DNA of 64,000 nt from CAVXXB01 sp963765585 (GCA_963765585.1 CAVXXB010000008.1:861832-925831); one strand, 5' to 3'. Shown: positions 45,709-54,932, counted from the stretch's first letter. Program-made: numbers and translations. The notes: generated from the sequence alone by a model not told the origin.

Positions 45709-45896
45709 TAAATTGGGGATTAGGAATTTATAATGTCATTCTGAACGGAACGAAGTGTAGTGAAGAATCCCCTAAGTTTGAAGAGGATCCTTCGTCCTCC
45801 TGATTGCAAACTTAGCTGCTCAGAGACTAAGGGACTTTGTCGCTCTGTCTCTATTAATTTCCTCGTGCTTCTGTGCCATAGTCCCGGTGGTAAGGC
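45709..45896. repeat. Gap with GTCATTCTGA...GATCCTTCG repeat
   Basis: From about 45734: GTCATTCTGAACGGAACG, AGTGAAGAATCCCC, then GGATCCTTCGTCC, matching the repeat at 19861-19940 with base changes. After it come AGACTAAGGGACTTTGTC words. No gene; it lies between convergent transporter and sulfatase genes. Confidence 0.65.
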
Positions 45897-47528
45897 CTAA
45901 AGCCGGGTATGTACATCGTTTATTTTTACATCACAATCCGCTGCCCATTTCATCCAACCCTGATGCAGCTCACGAGCCACATCTGGATTCTCTCTAATGA
46001 GATTTTTAAGTTCTGTCGGATCAACGGACAGATCATATAACTCCCAGGGTTCCATACGGGCAGCCACCAGTTTCCAATCGCCCTTGCGTATTCCAACGCT
46101 CCCAATATGTTCCCAGCATAATTGTTCATGCCCCTCCCGATCCCGGCCGGAGAACATAGGTAGCAATGACTTACCGGCTGTTGCATGTATAGACTGTCCC
46201 CTATATGTTTCCGGATAGTTAACACCGGCAATTTCACAGAATGTGTTCATCACATCGATGATATGTGCTGGTTGATGATTAATTTCTCCTTTGGCTTTAA
46301 TCACATTTGGCCAATTTGCGATGAATGGTGTGCGAATCCCGCCTTCGTGGGTGTATTGCTTAAATTTTCTGAAAGGTGTATTGCTTGCATTGGCCCAGGC
46401 CAGTCCATAATTATGATAACCGTCTTTTCCACCGGGCGGCACGCCGTTTTTCCAGAAATCCTGTCCAAATACACCACCCTCTGCACAAGCACCATTATCA
46501 GACAGAAACAGCACCAAGGTGTTTTCTTTTTGTCCCAACTGTTTCAATTTTTGCATAACCTTACCCACACCGCGATCCATGCTTTCCATCTGTGCCGCAT
46601 ACACTGCCATTTTCAGATCCATTTCATCTTTTTTCTCTTCGCTCAGTGTCTCCCAGGCCGGGACAATGGAATCACGTGGCGTCAGGCGATACGACTTATC
46701 AAAAAGTGACATATCAATCTGGCGCTGGCGCCGCTGCTCACGAATTTTATCCCAGCCAATTTTATACTTCCCGCGATATTTGGTGATATCCTCCGGCAAT
46801 GCATGCAAAGGCCAGTGTGGTGCGGTATATGCCAAATAGAGAAAAAACGGTTCTTCTTTCTGACCTGCCTGGTCCAGCATACGCAGCGCATTATCCGTGA
46901 GGGCATCGGTCATATACCAACCTTCGGTCGGTGGCATATGTTCCTCATTCCCATTGGCAAAATGGCGCACGATCCCGGCCCGCTTGGTTTTTCGAATGTC
47001 AAAATAATTTGCCGCCCCGCTTATCAGACCATAATAGTCATCAAAACCCCGGTCCATGGGCCATTGAGGATGATTTTCGCCCACGTGCCATTTACCGGAC
47101 ATATATGTTTGATAACCTGCCATTTTAAAAACTTCCGCCAGGGTGACACATTGATCATTAAGGAATCCCTGATAGGCACCCGGCTCTGCACTCTCCGCAT
47201 CACGGCTAATCATCGCACCCATTCCGGCCTGATGTGAATAAAGCCCGGTGAGCAGTGATGCCCTGGTAGGACAACAGCGCGCACCATTATAAAAGCCGGT
47301 GAAGCGGAGACCATCTGCTGCCAGTTGGTCAATATGCGGCGTCGATATTTCAGAACCATAACATCCCAAATCAGAGAATCCCATATCATCAACAAGAATA
47401 AGCAAGATGTTGGTTTTATCGGTGGGCTTGGAATCGCAATTTGTCAGCAGAAATAGAAATGTTAGAAGTAAAACCAGCAATACTATTTTTGAACTATATT
47501 TCTGCTGTGACTGTATTTTTGTTATCAT
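45897..47528 (-). CDS. Type I sulfatase (arylsulfatase), lipoprotein
   Basis: 543 residues. Lipobox LFLLTNC near 31, so membrane-anchored. Metal-binding NILLILVDDMG; the formylglycine motif is C85-C-P-T-R with ASLLTG following, so Cys85 must be converted by a maturase not seen in the window. GKWHVGENHPQWPMDRGFDDYYG, TLVLFLSDNGACAEGG and the C-terminal domain (LVAARMEPWELYDLSVDP) follow arylsulfatases of polysaccharide-degrading marine bacteria (S1 family, subgroup near S1_4). It removes sulfate esters from glycans; the substrate is unknown. It follows the PreA-like gene on the same strand (108-base gap). Confidence 0.93.
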   Translation of the reverse strand: MITKIQSQQKYSSKIVLLVLLLTFLFLLTNCDSKPTDKTNILLILVDDMGFSDLGCYGSEISTPHIDQLAADGLRFTGFYNGARCCPTRASLLTGLYSHQAGMGAMISRDAESAEPGAYQGFLNDQCVTLAEVFKMAGYQTYMSGKWHVGENHPQWPMDRGFDDYYGLISGAANYFDIRKTKRAGIVRHFANGNEEHMPPTEGWYMTDALTDNALRMLDQAGQKEEPFFLYLAYTAPHWPLHALPEDITKYRGKYKIGWDKIREQRRQRQIDMSLFDKSYRLTPRDSIVPAWETLSEEKKDEMDLKMAVYAAQMESMDRGVGKVMQKLKQLGQKENTLVLFLSDNGACAEGGVFGQDFWKNGVPPGGKDGYHNYGLAWANASNTPFRKFKQYTHEGGIRTPFIANWPNVIKAKGEINHQPAHIIDVMNTFCEIAGVNYPETYRGQSIHATAGKSLLPMFSGRDREGHEQLCWEHIGSVGIRKGDWKLVAARMEPWELYDLSVDPTELKNLIRENPDVARELHQGWMKWAADCDVKINDVHTRL

Positions 47529-47636
47529 TTACTATTGACTTTCCGGTTTTCGATTAAGGTTCTTTTGCGAAATCATATTTATGTTTCGTCGTATCCCATG
47601 ACGCCTTAAAACAATGACGAAAATGAAATGCATCGA

Positions 47637-48938
47637 TCATACTGGTGTAATTTCCCGGTCTGCCGGGACAGGTTTCCATATGAAGCAATTGGTAGGACAG
47701 ATATCAAAGCAGGTGGAACATCCTGTACATGAATAAGGATCTACAAATGCCACTTTACCAACGGAGTTTTTTTCTTTCCAACCATCACCGGGTTTCATTT
47801 CTATCGCATAGCAATGGCCGATTGGCATACATCGGTCACAACCAATACACTTATCTTGCTCTACAAATGCAACTGCTTCAGTAAGCCGCAATGTTTGAGC
47901 GGTTTTCATTTTGGGGACAAGTAGATCACGAAACGTTTTAATGGATGCATAGTTGTGTCTTTGCATATATTCCTTGATCAGCCTTATTTCCTTCCATAAA
48001 AAATCATATCCGCGAATCATTGTTTCTGTAACCACACCCACCATATCTGCGCCCATTAATATCATTTCCACGTAGTCATTCCAATGGGACATACCGCCAT
48101 ATCCACAGATAGTGACGAGGGGTCCGTTTGTTTTTCTGATCTCATATACATCCCTGAGCGCCAATGGTTTTAGCCATTTGCCTGACAGACAAACAACCGA
48201 TGGATCTACCTGAAGTCTCTGTGAACTGATTTCCGGATTGTCAATATCCTCAATTGGAGGAATTCCTAATCTGTTACCAACACTTGAAACTGCATCTGCA
48301 CCGGCTGAATATGCCGCATAGGCAACCTGTGCAATATTTCCGCCTTCCGGAGTTAATTTAACAAATAGCGGGATATCGGTCTCTGCCTTGATTCCCTTGA
48401 CAATTTCTTTAACCAGGTCCGGACGCTGTCCCATGGACGCACCAGTACATTTCTCAATTTTTTCCCCGGTAACCTCGACATTAAAAGACATATTCGGACA
48501 GCACATATTTAATTCGTTCGCATCCGCGCCGGCGGATTCAAACGCTTTTGCCATCCTTATCCAACCGGTTACGCCATCATCTCCGTCATATGTAATGTTG
48601 CTTAGAATCTTTGTAACCCCAGTATATTTTTTGCTTTCTTCACAAAGTCGCAATGCCTCATCAAGAGTTAATCGTTTTTCTGCAGTAAACGTATGTAGTT
48701 TATTTTTATGCCACCAGCGGTAGCGCGGTTCGCGGTTGATATACGGCTCCGGATCTATAGTCAGTTTAATAACCGCTGCCCCCCAACCGGCTGCATCTAT
48801 TTTTTTGATCATATCAACCGTTTTTACAGTTGGTCCGGATCCGACAAAAAACGGATTATGTAAATCAAGTCCGGCTGTAGTGACAGGCAGATAGGTGGCC
48901 TCATGCACATCCATCTTTTTTGAATCGGATTTTGTCAT
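47637..48938 (-). CDS. PreA-like dihydropyrimidine dehydrogenase/dihydroorotate dehydrogenase-fold iron-sulfur protein
   Basis: About 433 residues. An FMN TIM barrel of the DPD/DHOD type (LDLHNPFFVGSGPTVKTVDM, WGAAVIKLTIDPEPY, ELNMCCPNMSFNV, FVKLTPEGGNIAQ, LVTICGYGGMSHWNDYVEMI) is fused to a C-terminal ferredoxin domain with CIGCDRCMPIGHC and CTGCSTCFDICP, enough Cys for two [4Fe-4S] clusters. In NAD-dependent DPD the partner PreT supplies electrons; no preT is nearby, and the setting is glycan catabolism, so another reduction is possible. Start placed at MTKSDSKK: GGTGGAG is six bases before this ATG and includes the alternative GTG at 48950. Confidence 0.82.
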   Translation of the reverse strand: MTKSDSKKMDVHEATYLPVTTAGLDLHNPFFVGSGPTVKTVDMIKKIDAAGWGAAVIKLTIDPEPYINREPRYRWWHKNKLHTFTAEKRLTLDEALRLCEESKKYTGVTKILSNITYDGDDGVTGWIRMAKAFESAGADANELNMCCPNMSFNVEVTGEKIEKCTGASMGQRPDLVKEIVKGIKAETDIPLFVKLTPEGGNIAQVAYAAYSAGADAVSSVGNRLGIPPIEDIDNPEISSQRLQVDPSVVCLSGKWLKPLALRDVYEIRKTNGPLVTICGYGGMSHWNDYVEMILMGADMVGVVTETMIRGYDFLWKEIRLIKEYMQRHNYASIKTFRDLLVPKMKTAQTLRLTEAVAFVEQDKCIGCDRCMPIGHCYAIEMKPGDGWKEKNSVGKVAFVDPYSCTGCSTCFDICPTNCFIWKPVPADREITPV

Positions 48939-49148
48939 AAATGTCTCCACCAGAAATATAACCAGTATAAATATATACCACAGAGAACACGAGTAAATAT
49001 ATATTATTTAAAGACTTAGCAGATTAAATTCTTTTCTCCACCTCTGTGATCTCTGTGTCCTCTTTACAGAGACTTTTTGGCGCAACTATAAATTCGATTT
49101 TATTTTCTAAGTACTTCATCCACTGCGTCTGAAAACAATAATAAATGC

Positions 49149-50225
49149 TTAAATATTTATCTTCAATTTAGACCAGAAATCCTTCAAATTTATCTGGCGT
49201 TTTTCCTCGGCCGATTCATATATCGCAAGTGTTGCTATCAGGGCATTTAGCCCGTCTTCCCCTCTTGTACCGGCTTGTGACTGGACGCCATCCTTTACAC
49301 ATGCAACAAAGTGCGCTATCTCGCCAACATACCCCAAAGACATGAACTCATCGACTGCGGGTTTCGTCCAGCCATGTGTAAAATCTGCTTTCTCGATGGC
49401 ATATTCATATCCCTGTCGGCTGTATACTGATAATGGAGATCCTTTGGTCAGATCGATATGAATATTTCCCTCCGTGCCATAGATCTCAATCTTGTCGTCC
49501 ATTCCGCCACAGGTGATATAATTCCCCTCGACAAATGCCCGTGCACCACCATCCATCTCGATTAATGCTGCGGCCCAGTCTTCTCCTGTATAATTTTTGT
49601 GTAAAAGGTTATTTTCACTGCCCCCCGTTTTCAACCCGGTTACGGTGCTAATCTTTTGGTTCAGGATCCAGGGTAGGAATCCCACCGGATGAATACCGAG
49701 GTGAATCATTGCACCACCGCCACAGTATTCTTTTTTTTGAGCAAACTCAGAGTGTGAACCATTATGAGTTTCCTTAGCCTTGACATACAACACATCTCCA
49801 ATTCCCCCTTCATCACAAATCTCCTTTGCCCGTATGAGTGCCGGCGCAAACACCCAGTCTTCGGCATACATAAGATTTGTCTGCTGTTTTTTACACATGC
49901 CGATCATTTCCAGGCCATCCGGAATTGATGTGGCAAAGGGTTTTTCACAAATTATGGACTTGATTCCCGCATCTGCAGCAGCTACAACCACCGCTTTATG
50001 TAAATAATTTGGGACACAGACACTCAACAAATCCAATTCTTCCTTTTCAAACATCTCACGATAATCTTTATATTGAACCGGAATAGAATACTCAGAGGAA
50101 AATTTCTCCAGATTATCCAGGGCTGCGACAGAATGCATAATTACATCCGGACAGCGTTTATAAGACTCGGCATGTAACATGGCTGCAAATTGTGAGCCCA
50201 CTATTCCAACTTTTATTTTATCCAC
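49149..50225 (-). CDS. Gfo/Idh/MocA-family NAD(P)-dependent oxidoreductase
   Basis: 358 residues, cytoplasmic. Rossmann start IKVGIVGSQFAAMLHAESY, LLSVCVPNYLHKAV, the catalytic-lysine motif KSIICEKPFATSI, and a C-terminal domain with GGAMIHLGIHPVGFLPWIL holding the substrate-site histidine, and GTEGNIHIDLT. It oxidises a hydroxyl of a sugar, inositol or glycoside. GTG start with GGGAG six bases upstream. It is last of a minus-strand series with the hydroxyacid dehydrogenase, SDR and transporter genes upstream (gaps 78, 9 and 103 bases), so a catabolic operon is likely. Confidence 0.9.
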   Translation of the reverse strand: MDKIKVGIVGSQFAAMLHAESYKRCPDVIMHSVAALDNLEKFSSEYSIPVQYKDYREMFEKEELDLLSVCVPNYLHKAVVVAAADAGIKSIICEKPFATSIPDGLEMIGMCKKQQTNLMYAEDWVFAPALIRAKEICDEGGIGDVLYVKAKETHNGSHSEFAQKKEYCGGGAMIHLGIHPVGFLPWILNQKISTVTGLKTGGSENNLLHKNYTGEDWAAALIEMDGGARAFVEGNYITCGGMDDKIEIYGTEGNIHIDLTKGSPLSVYSRQGYEYAIEKADFTHGWTKPAVDEFMSLGYVGEIAHFVACVKDGVQSQAGTRGEDGLNALIATLAIYESAEEKRQINLKDFWSKLKINI

Positions 50226-50303
50226 AAAATCTCCCAGGTCTGTTTGTTATAGGATTACGAGAATACATGTATTTGATTGCCATGGGTTCAAAAATAAATT
50301 CTG

Positions 50304-51269
50304 CTAGGGATTTAAACAATCTTCCGGAATCTTTCCCTGCAACATGGAAAGCAAATTATCAGCTGCCCGCTTTTGTAATTCAACAGCAGAAGCCGTTGAA
50401 TACCATGCATAGTGACCTGTAGAAATGACACGTGGGTCAGAAATCAGAATGTCCCTGTTTGCCAGGGGCGGTTCATCATGAAACACATCCAGCCCTACAC
50501 TATGCAGTCTGTTTTCATTCAACGCGGTAATCAAATCCTCTTCATCAATCACAGGGCCGCGCGATGTATTGATTAGAATAGGTTTTTTCTTCATTAGCCC
50601 AAGGGTTTTTTTATTAATCAATCCTTCGGTTTCTTCCGTTAGATTACAATGCAGCGAAATTACATCACTTTTTTCAAGTACTCCTTTTAGATCTGCTTTC
50701 TCAGCACCCAATGTTACAAATCGGTCTTCAGAGATATATGGATCACTTGCCAGAACTGTTTTAAACAGATTTTTTGTTTTGCTGCAAAAAGTGCCGCCTA
50801 TGCGTCCCAGACCGATTATGCCCAGAGTTTTATCATGCAGTTCAAATATTTCAGTAACAGGCGGTGCACCAAAATTAGAATGAAAGCTTTGTTTCCCCCG
50901 GAGCAAAGCCCTGGCACAGGCGTACATCATTGTCATTGCATGATCGGAAACGGCATGATTGGCATATCCCTGTACATTTGCTACCTTGACATTGTGACGG
51001 TTGGCTGAATCCAGGTTAACATTATCATATCCTACGCCATATCTGACAATCGCAACTAAATCCGGAAGCGATTGTAAAAATTCATCGTCAACTTCTGTCC
51101 ATCTTACAAATCCCCCTCTGGCCTGGCCGGCGAACTCAATTTTTCCGGCACGATCATGCCGGTCACCGGGAAATATTTCGAACTGATATCCGGCATCGCT
51201 GAATAATTTTTCTTCATATGCAAATGAATCATATCCGGTATCCAGAACTACGATTTTTTCTTTGATCAT
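50304..51269 (-). CDS. D-2-hydroxyacid dehydrogenase (PGDH/CtBP-like)
   Basis: 321 residues. The substrate domain precedes the NAD domain (TLGIIGLGRIGGTFCSKT, dinucleotide-binding GxGxxG; Asp in ASDPYISED binds NAD). The catalytic triad is visible: Arg in ILINTSRGPVIDEEDLI, Glu in VGLDVFHDEPPLA, His in STGHYAWYST. VIRYGVGYDNVNLDSA is the usual substrate-loop region. The wording is nearest the C-terminal binding protein-like group. Reaction: interconversion of a 2-hydroxy acid and a 2-oxo acid. It lies nine bases after the SDR gene, so the two are cotranscribed. Confidence 0.9.
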   Translation of the reverse strand: MIKEKIVVLDTGYDSFAYEEKLFSDAGYQFEIFPGDRHDRAGKIEFAGQARGGFVRWTEVDDEFLQSLPDLVAIVRYGVGYDNVNLDSANRHNVKVANVQGYANHAVSDHAMTMMYACARALLRGKQSFHSNFGAPPVTEIFELHDKTLGIIGLGRIGGTFCSKTKNLFKTVLASDPYISEDRFVTLGAEKADLKGVLEKSDVISLHCNLTEETEGLINKKTLGLMKKKPILINTSRGPVIDEEDLITALNENRLHSVGLDVFHDEPPLANRDILISDPRVISTGHYAWYSTASAVELQKRAADNLLSMLQGKIPEDCLNP

Positions 51270-51278
51270 AAGGATTCT

Positions 51279-52058
51279 CTAAATTGTCATAGCGGTAAAT
51301 CCGCCATCCACACGAATTATTGCCCCGGTCACAAATGATGAGGCTTTTTCTGATGCCAGCCAGACTGTGGCGCCAATTAGTTCTTCCGGTTCGCCGAACC
51401 GGTTCATCGGAGTATGACCCATTATTGAATCGATACGGTCCTGTGTGAGTATTTTTCTGTTTTGCTCAGCAGGAAAAAAACCGGGTGCAATGGCATTGAT
51501 CCGTATATTGTGATCTGCCCATTCTTTTGCCAGGTAATGTGTCAGGTTGTTTACGCCTGCTTTTGACATGCTATAAGTGAAAACCCTCGATAAGGGTAAT
51601 GTGGATGAAACGGACGATATATTAATAATGCTTCCACCATTTTGTGCTTTGATCATCTGCGCCCCAAAAACCTGGCAGGCCAGTACCATACTTTTCAAAT
51701 TCACAGCAATGATCTTCTCCCACTCCGCTTCAGTAATTTCAAGAAAAGGTGTGGCAGAATTTATTCCCGGCGCATTGATCAATATATTTATCGCACCATA
51801 TTCTGATATTATTTGATCTGCAGCCTGTTTCATTTCCTCTTTGCTTGTAGCATCAACTTTAATCGCTGAAGATTTTACACCAAATTTTAAGAGATCCTGT
51901 ACATTTTTTTGTGCATTTTCCAGATTTAGATCTAAAATAACAATATTGGCTCCGGCTTTGGCCAATCCTTGCGCCATACACCCTGCTAGTACCCCACCAC
52001 CACCAATTACGACTGCAGTTTTACCCTTTAAACTGAACATCTCTTCAACATAACTCAT
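51279..52058 (-). CDS. Short-chain dehydrogenase/reductase (gluconate 5-dehydrogenase/KduD-like)
   Basis: About 259 residues. Coenzyme loop AVVIGGGGVLAGCMAQGLAKAG, an unusual Gly-rich version (classic is TGxxxGIG), ILINAPGINSATP in place of the NNAG motif, active site Ser in SIINISSVSSTLPL, Tyr-x-x-x-Lys in FTYSMSKAGVNNLT, and the closing FVTGAIIRVDGGFTAMTI. The LSLKGKTA-like opening and overall wording resemble uronate or gluconate oxidoreductases. Start placed at MSYVEEMF: AGGAG lies ten bases before; an upstream ATG (52076) lies next to that site. Cotranscribed with the hydroxyacid dehydrogenase. Confidence 0.88.
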   Translation of the reverse strand: MSYVEEMFSLKGKTAVVIGGGGVLAGCMAQGLAKAGANIVILDLNLENAQKNVQDLLKFGVKSSAIKVDATSKEEMKQAADQIISEYGAINILINAPGINSATPFLEITEAEWEKIIAVNLKSMVLACQVFGAQMIKAQNGGSIINISSVSSTLPLSRVFTYSMSKAGVNNLTHYLAKEWADHNIRINAIAPGFFPAEQNRKILTQDRIDSIMGHTPMNRFGEPEELIGATVWLASEKASSFVTGAIIRVDGGFTAMTI

Positions 52059-52161
52059 GCGTTTAGATCTCCTCATAGTAAAAGTTTTTACGATTTACAC
52101 TAAATCGTATTCTATTTCATTAACTTTGCCTGCACATTACCGCAACCATCAATAATAATTA

Positions 52162-53532
52162 TTATAATACTCCCATCATCGAGAATATTTTTACAACCGC
52201 CCCTAATGCAACTATAATAATGGCTATGATCATACCAATATTCCACATGGTGCCTTTCAATCCACTATTTACTTCATTGCCAAGATAGCTCTTACTATTT
52301 TGCAGAATAAAGAAGCAGATATATGCGATTGGCATCATGATCAGATTAAATGATGAGGTCAATACCGGCAGCCACAGAGGCATTTTGTAAAAAGCGCCCA
52401 CAATCCCTACATTGGCAACCATAGTGCTTAATTTATATGCTTTACCATGGTACTCAAAATTGAACATCTCACTCAGGATAAAACCACATATCAGCATTTC
52501 TATCACACCCGTGGTTATGCACATACTCAACACACCAATTGAGAAAACAATACGTCCAAAAGTGATACCCACTAATGGTTCCAAAGCATGCGCCGCATCA
52601 ACAGGGCCCTTCACATCGATGCCTTGTTCATATAGAGTATTAGCACAGGCAATCACCACAAATCCGGTTGCAAGTACAAATGGAATTATCATTGAAGTAC
52701 TCAGATCGAAATTCATGAGTTTCCGATGCGATTTTCCCCATCCACGGGCTAACATGGTATAGGGATATAAAAATGTCTGATTCACTCCTACGGCTGCACC
52801 CAGCATTCCCAGGACTATTAGTATACCTTTTGTATCATCAGGAATGTAGAAAGTAAATAATCCTTTAAATAGTTCATTCCAGTTTATACCGGTCTTCAGC
52901 ACGACCAGGAAAAAAGCAGTAACCATAAATATGAGAAAATATTTCAGCAGGCGTTCAAACCCGGTTACGGCTTTGCGGTTACCTCTGCCGTAACTCCAGC
53001 ATATTTTTGTTACTATGATTAAAAAAACAAGAGCAAACGGCCATTTGGGGAGATCAACACCAAATACACTAAAAATATCCTGCATGACGGCCGTACCCAG
53101 AGAGTACTGAGGAAACTGCCATACCGTGGATGCCAGAAGAACATTTATTCCCCAGAAAATTGCCAGACTGGGGTGCAGTTTATTCCAGAACACATCATAC
53201 GGGCGTGCACGGGTAACCAAAAGCTGGTGACCGATGGCCAGAAACATAACGACACTGATAAGAATGGCAACCGGCTGCACCCATAATAATTTATATCCGA
53301 ATACGGCTCCGGCATAAATAGAAGCGCCGGCAGAACCGGCACCCAGTGTCACTGCACTCTGCAGCCATCCCGGGCCCGACAACTTCAGATATCCCCGCCA
53401 GCGATTCCAGTATTTGGGCTCTGAGCTGAGTACATTTAAAAGATCTATTTCCTGCTTTAGTGCATCGGGATCACGTGTCTCAACCATTGGTAATCCCCGG
53501 CGAATTTGCTGATTACTGCGCTTAGAATCCAT
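52162..53532 (-). CDS. Nramp-family transporter homologue without the canonical metal-binding motifs
   Basis: 456 residues, about 11 helices, Nramp fold. Helix 1 reads LSGPGWLQSAVTLGAGSAGA (residues 51-70), where metal transporters have DPGN: the Asp is replaced by Gly and the Asn by Ser. Helix 6 reads GVNQTFLYPYTMLA near 250, where the family has MPH: Met is replaced by Tyr and His by Tyr. So it probably does not carry divalent metals in the usual way. It sits in a sugar-acid catabolic series (SDR and dehydrogenases downstream, Gfo/Idh and sugar isomerase upstream), suggesting an organic substrate. It starts at ATG 53532 with AAGGA upstream. Confidence 0.8.
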   Translation of the reverse strand: MDSKRSNQQIRRGLPMVETRDPDALKQEIDLLNVLSSEPKYWNRWRGYLKLSGPGWLQSAVTLGAGSAGASIYAGAVFGYKLLWVQPVAILISVVMFLAIGHQLLVTRARPYDVFWNKLHPSLAIFWGINVLLASTVWQFPQYSLGTAVMQDIFSVFGVDLPKWPFALVFLIIVTKICWSYGRGNRKAVTGFERLLKYFLIFMVTAFFLVVLKTGINWNELFKGLFTFYIPDDTKGILIVLGMLGAAVGVNQTFLYPYTMLARGWGKSHRKLMNFDLSTSMIIPFVLATGFVVIACANTLYEQGIDVKGPVDAAHALEPLVGITFGRIVFSIGVLSMCITTGVIEMLICGFILSEMFNFEYHGKAYKLSTMVANVGIVGAFYKMPLWLPVLTSSFNLIMMPIAYICFFILQNSKSYLGNEVNSGLKGTMWNIGMIIAIIIVALGAVVKIFSMMGVL

Positions 53533-53653
53533 ACATTCCTTTATGCGTTAATCAAAGCTATCTACTCTGCTCAAGAATACGATATTACATATATTACTTT
53601 TTTACCATTTATTAAACGATCTTAGTTCACAATGATTCAAAACATACATATAT

Positions 53654-54391
53654 TTAGCTTAATTCTGAAACGTTAATCCATTTTCTCTTTTCCCAACTCT
53701 CATAGGCGAGTTCACCCAGTTGTACGCCCTTGGCCCCTTCCCGGAAATTCCATGGGAATGGATTTTTCCTGACACTTGCCGCGAGAAACTTTTCCCACTG
53801 GGCCCGAAATGCATTGGGATACTCAGCAGACTCCTCAACTTCCTGCCAATCTTCAAAGTAATTTTTCATCACCTTTGCATCAGGATTCCATACGGCCTTC
53901 GTGGTTTTGGAGGATTCCTGCACCCAGCATTGTCTTAACCCGGCAACGGCTGATCCTTCTGTGCCATCTACCTGTATGTTTAAAAGATCATCCCGGCGTA
54001 CCCGAACAGCCCAGCTTGAGTTAAAATGGCAAATGATACCATTGTCTAATTCAAACGTTGCATAGGAAGCATCATCGGCAGTGCATTTATATTCAATCCC
54101 CTGTTCATCAATTCTTGATGGAATGTGACACGCACCCAATGAAGTCAATGTTTTAATGTTTCCGAACAAATTATCAATAATATATCGCCAATGGGCAAAC
54201 ATATCCAGAATAATGCCGCCTCCGTCCTCTTTGCGATAATTCCAGGAAGGCCTTTGAACCGGTTCGCTTCTTCCATCAAATACCCAATAGCCAAATTCCC
54301 CTCTGACAGATAAAATTCTGCCAAAAAACCCGTCATTTATCAAATTATTCAACTTTACAATACCCGGAAGCCAGAGTTTATCCTGAACCAC
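53654..54391 (-). CDS. Gfo/Idh/MocA-family oxidoreductase, C-terminal part
   Basis: In this frame the family sequence actually begins near 54424 (YNLAEEAGIIHGVVQDKLWL) and runs on with GFFGRILSVRGEFGYWVFDG, SWNYRKEDGGGIILDMFAHW holding the substrate-site His, DDASYATFELDNGIICHFNS and VDGTEGSAVAG. It is the substrate-binding half of the protein whose NAD domain is at 54355-54801. The frames differ by one missing or two extra bases around a TATATA stretch (near 54424-54430). Confidence 0.87.
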   Translation of the reverse strand: MVQDKLWLPGIVKLNNLINDGFFGRILSVRGEFGYWVFDGRSEPVQRPSWNYRKEDGGGIILDMFAHWRYIIDNLFGNIKTLTSLGACHIPSRIDEQGIEYKCTADDASYATFELDNGIICHFNSSWAVRVRRDDLLNIQVDGTEGSAVAGLRQCWVQESSKTTKAVWNPDAKVMKNYFEDWQEVEESAEYPNAFRAQWEKFLAASVRKNPFPWNFREGAKGVQLGELAYESWEKRKWINVSELS

Positions 54392-54801
54392 CCCATGTAT
54401 AATTCCGGCTTCTTCGGCCAGGTTATATACTCCATTGAATCACGTAGATTATCTGCCAATGGCTTTTCACAGTATACATCTTTTTTTGCTTCAATGGCTT
54501 TTTTCACAGATTTTGTCCGCATATTTGTAATCTGAGTATCAAAATAAATTTTATTATAGGGATCGGAAAGACAGGAATCCAAATCGGTTGAATATTTTTC
54601 CAGATTTGTTGATTTTGCCAGTTCACGAAGTTTATTTTCATCTCTTCCCAGTAAAACCGGGTCAGGAATAACAACAGTATTGTCATCAATTTTTAAGCCA
54701 CCATCTTGCCGAATTGCCAGTATGGATCGCTCGAGATGCTGGTTTCTACCCATCCGTCCTGTAACCCCATTCATTATGACGCCAACCTTATGTATATTCA
54801 T
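54355..54801 (-). CDS. Gfo/Idh/MocA-family oxidoreductase, N-terminal NAD domain (frameshifted)
   Basis: It begins KVGVIMNGVTGRMGRNQHLERSI, a dinucleotide-binding variant with an extended loop (NGVTGRMG). LGRDENKLRELAKST, YFDTQITNMRTKSVKKAI and the catalytic lysine in KKDVYCEKPLADNLRDSME follow. After SMEY the frame departs from the family; the rest continues in the frame ending at 53654. The joined protein is about 382 residues. GGGAG lies eight bases before the ATG. The sugar isomerase gene precedes it, 131 bases upstream on the same strand. Confidence 0.87.
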   Translation of the reverse strand: MNIHKVGVIMNGVTGRMGRNQHLERSILAIRQDGGLKIDDNTVVIPDPVLLGRDENKLRELAKSTNLEKYSTDLDSCLSDPYNKIYFDTQITNMRTKSVKKAIEAKKDVYCEKPLADNLRDSMEYITWPKKPELYMGWFRINSGFRVL

Positions 54802-54932
54802 GCTGTCTGCTCCCTTTAAATGTTACAAATTCGCGATAATGTTCTTCATTTGATAAATCACTGAACCAAAGATTACTCAAAATAGCCAAAGATCATTCAT
54901 ACCATAAAGTCAAATCTGCCAGATCTGTTAAG

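Noticed and set aside
46185..46709. 174-codon plus-strand frame opposite the sulfatase gene
   Set aside because: The minus strand carries a full sulfatase with all motifs; the plus frame is a shadow without recognisable domain.
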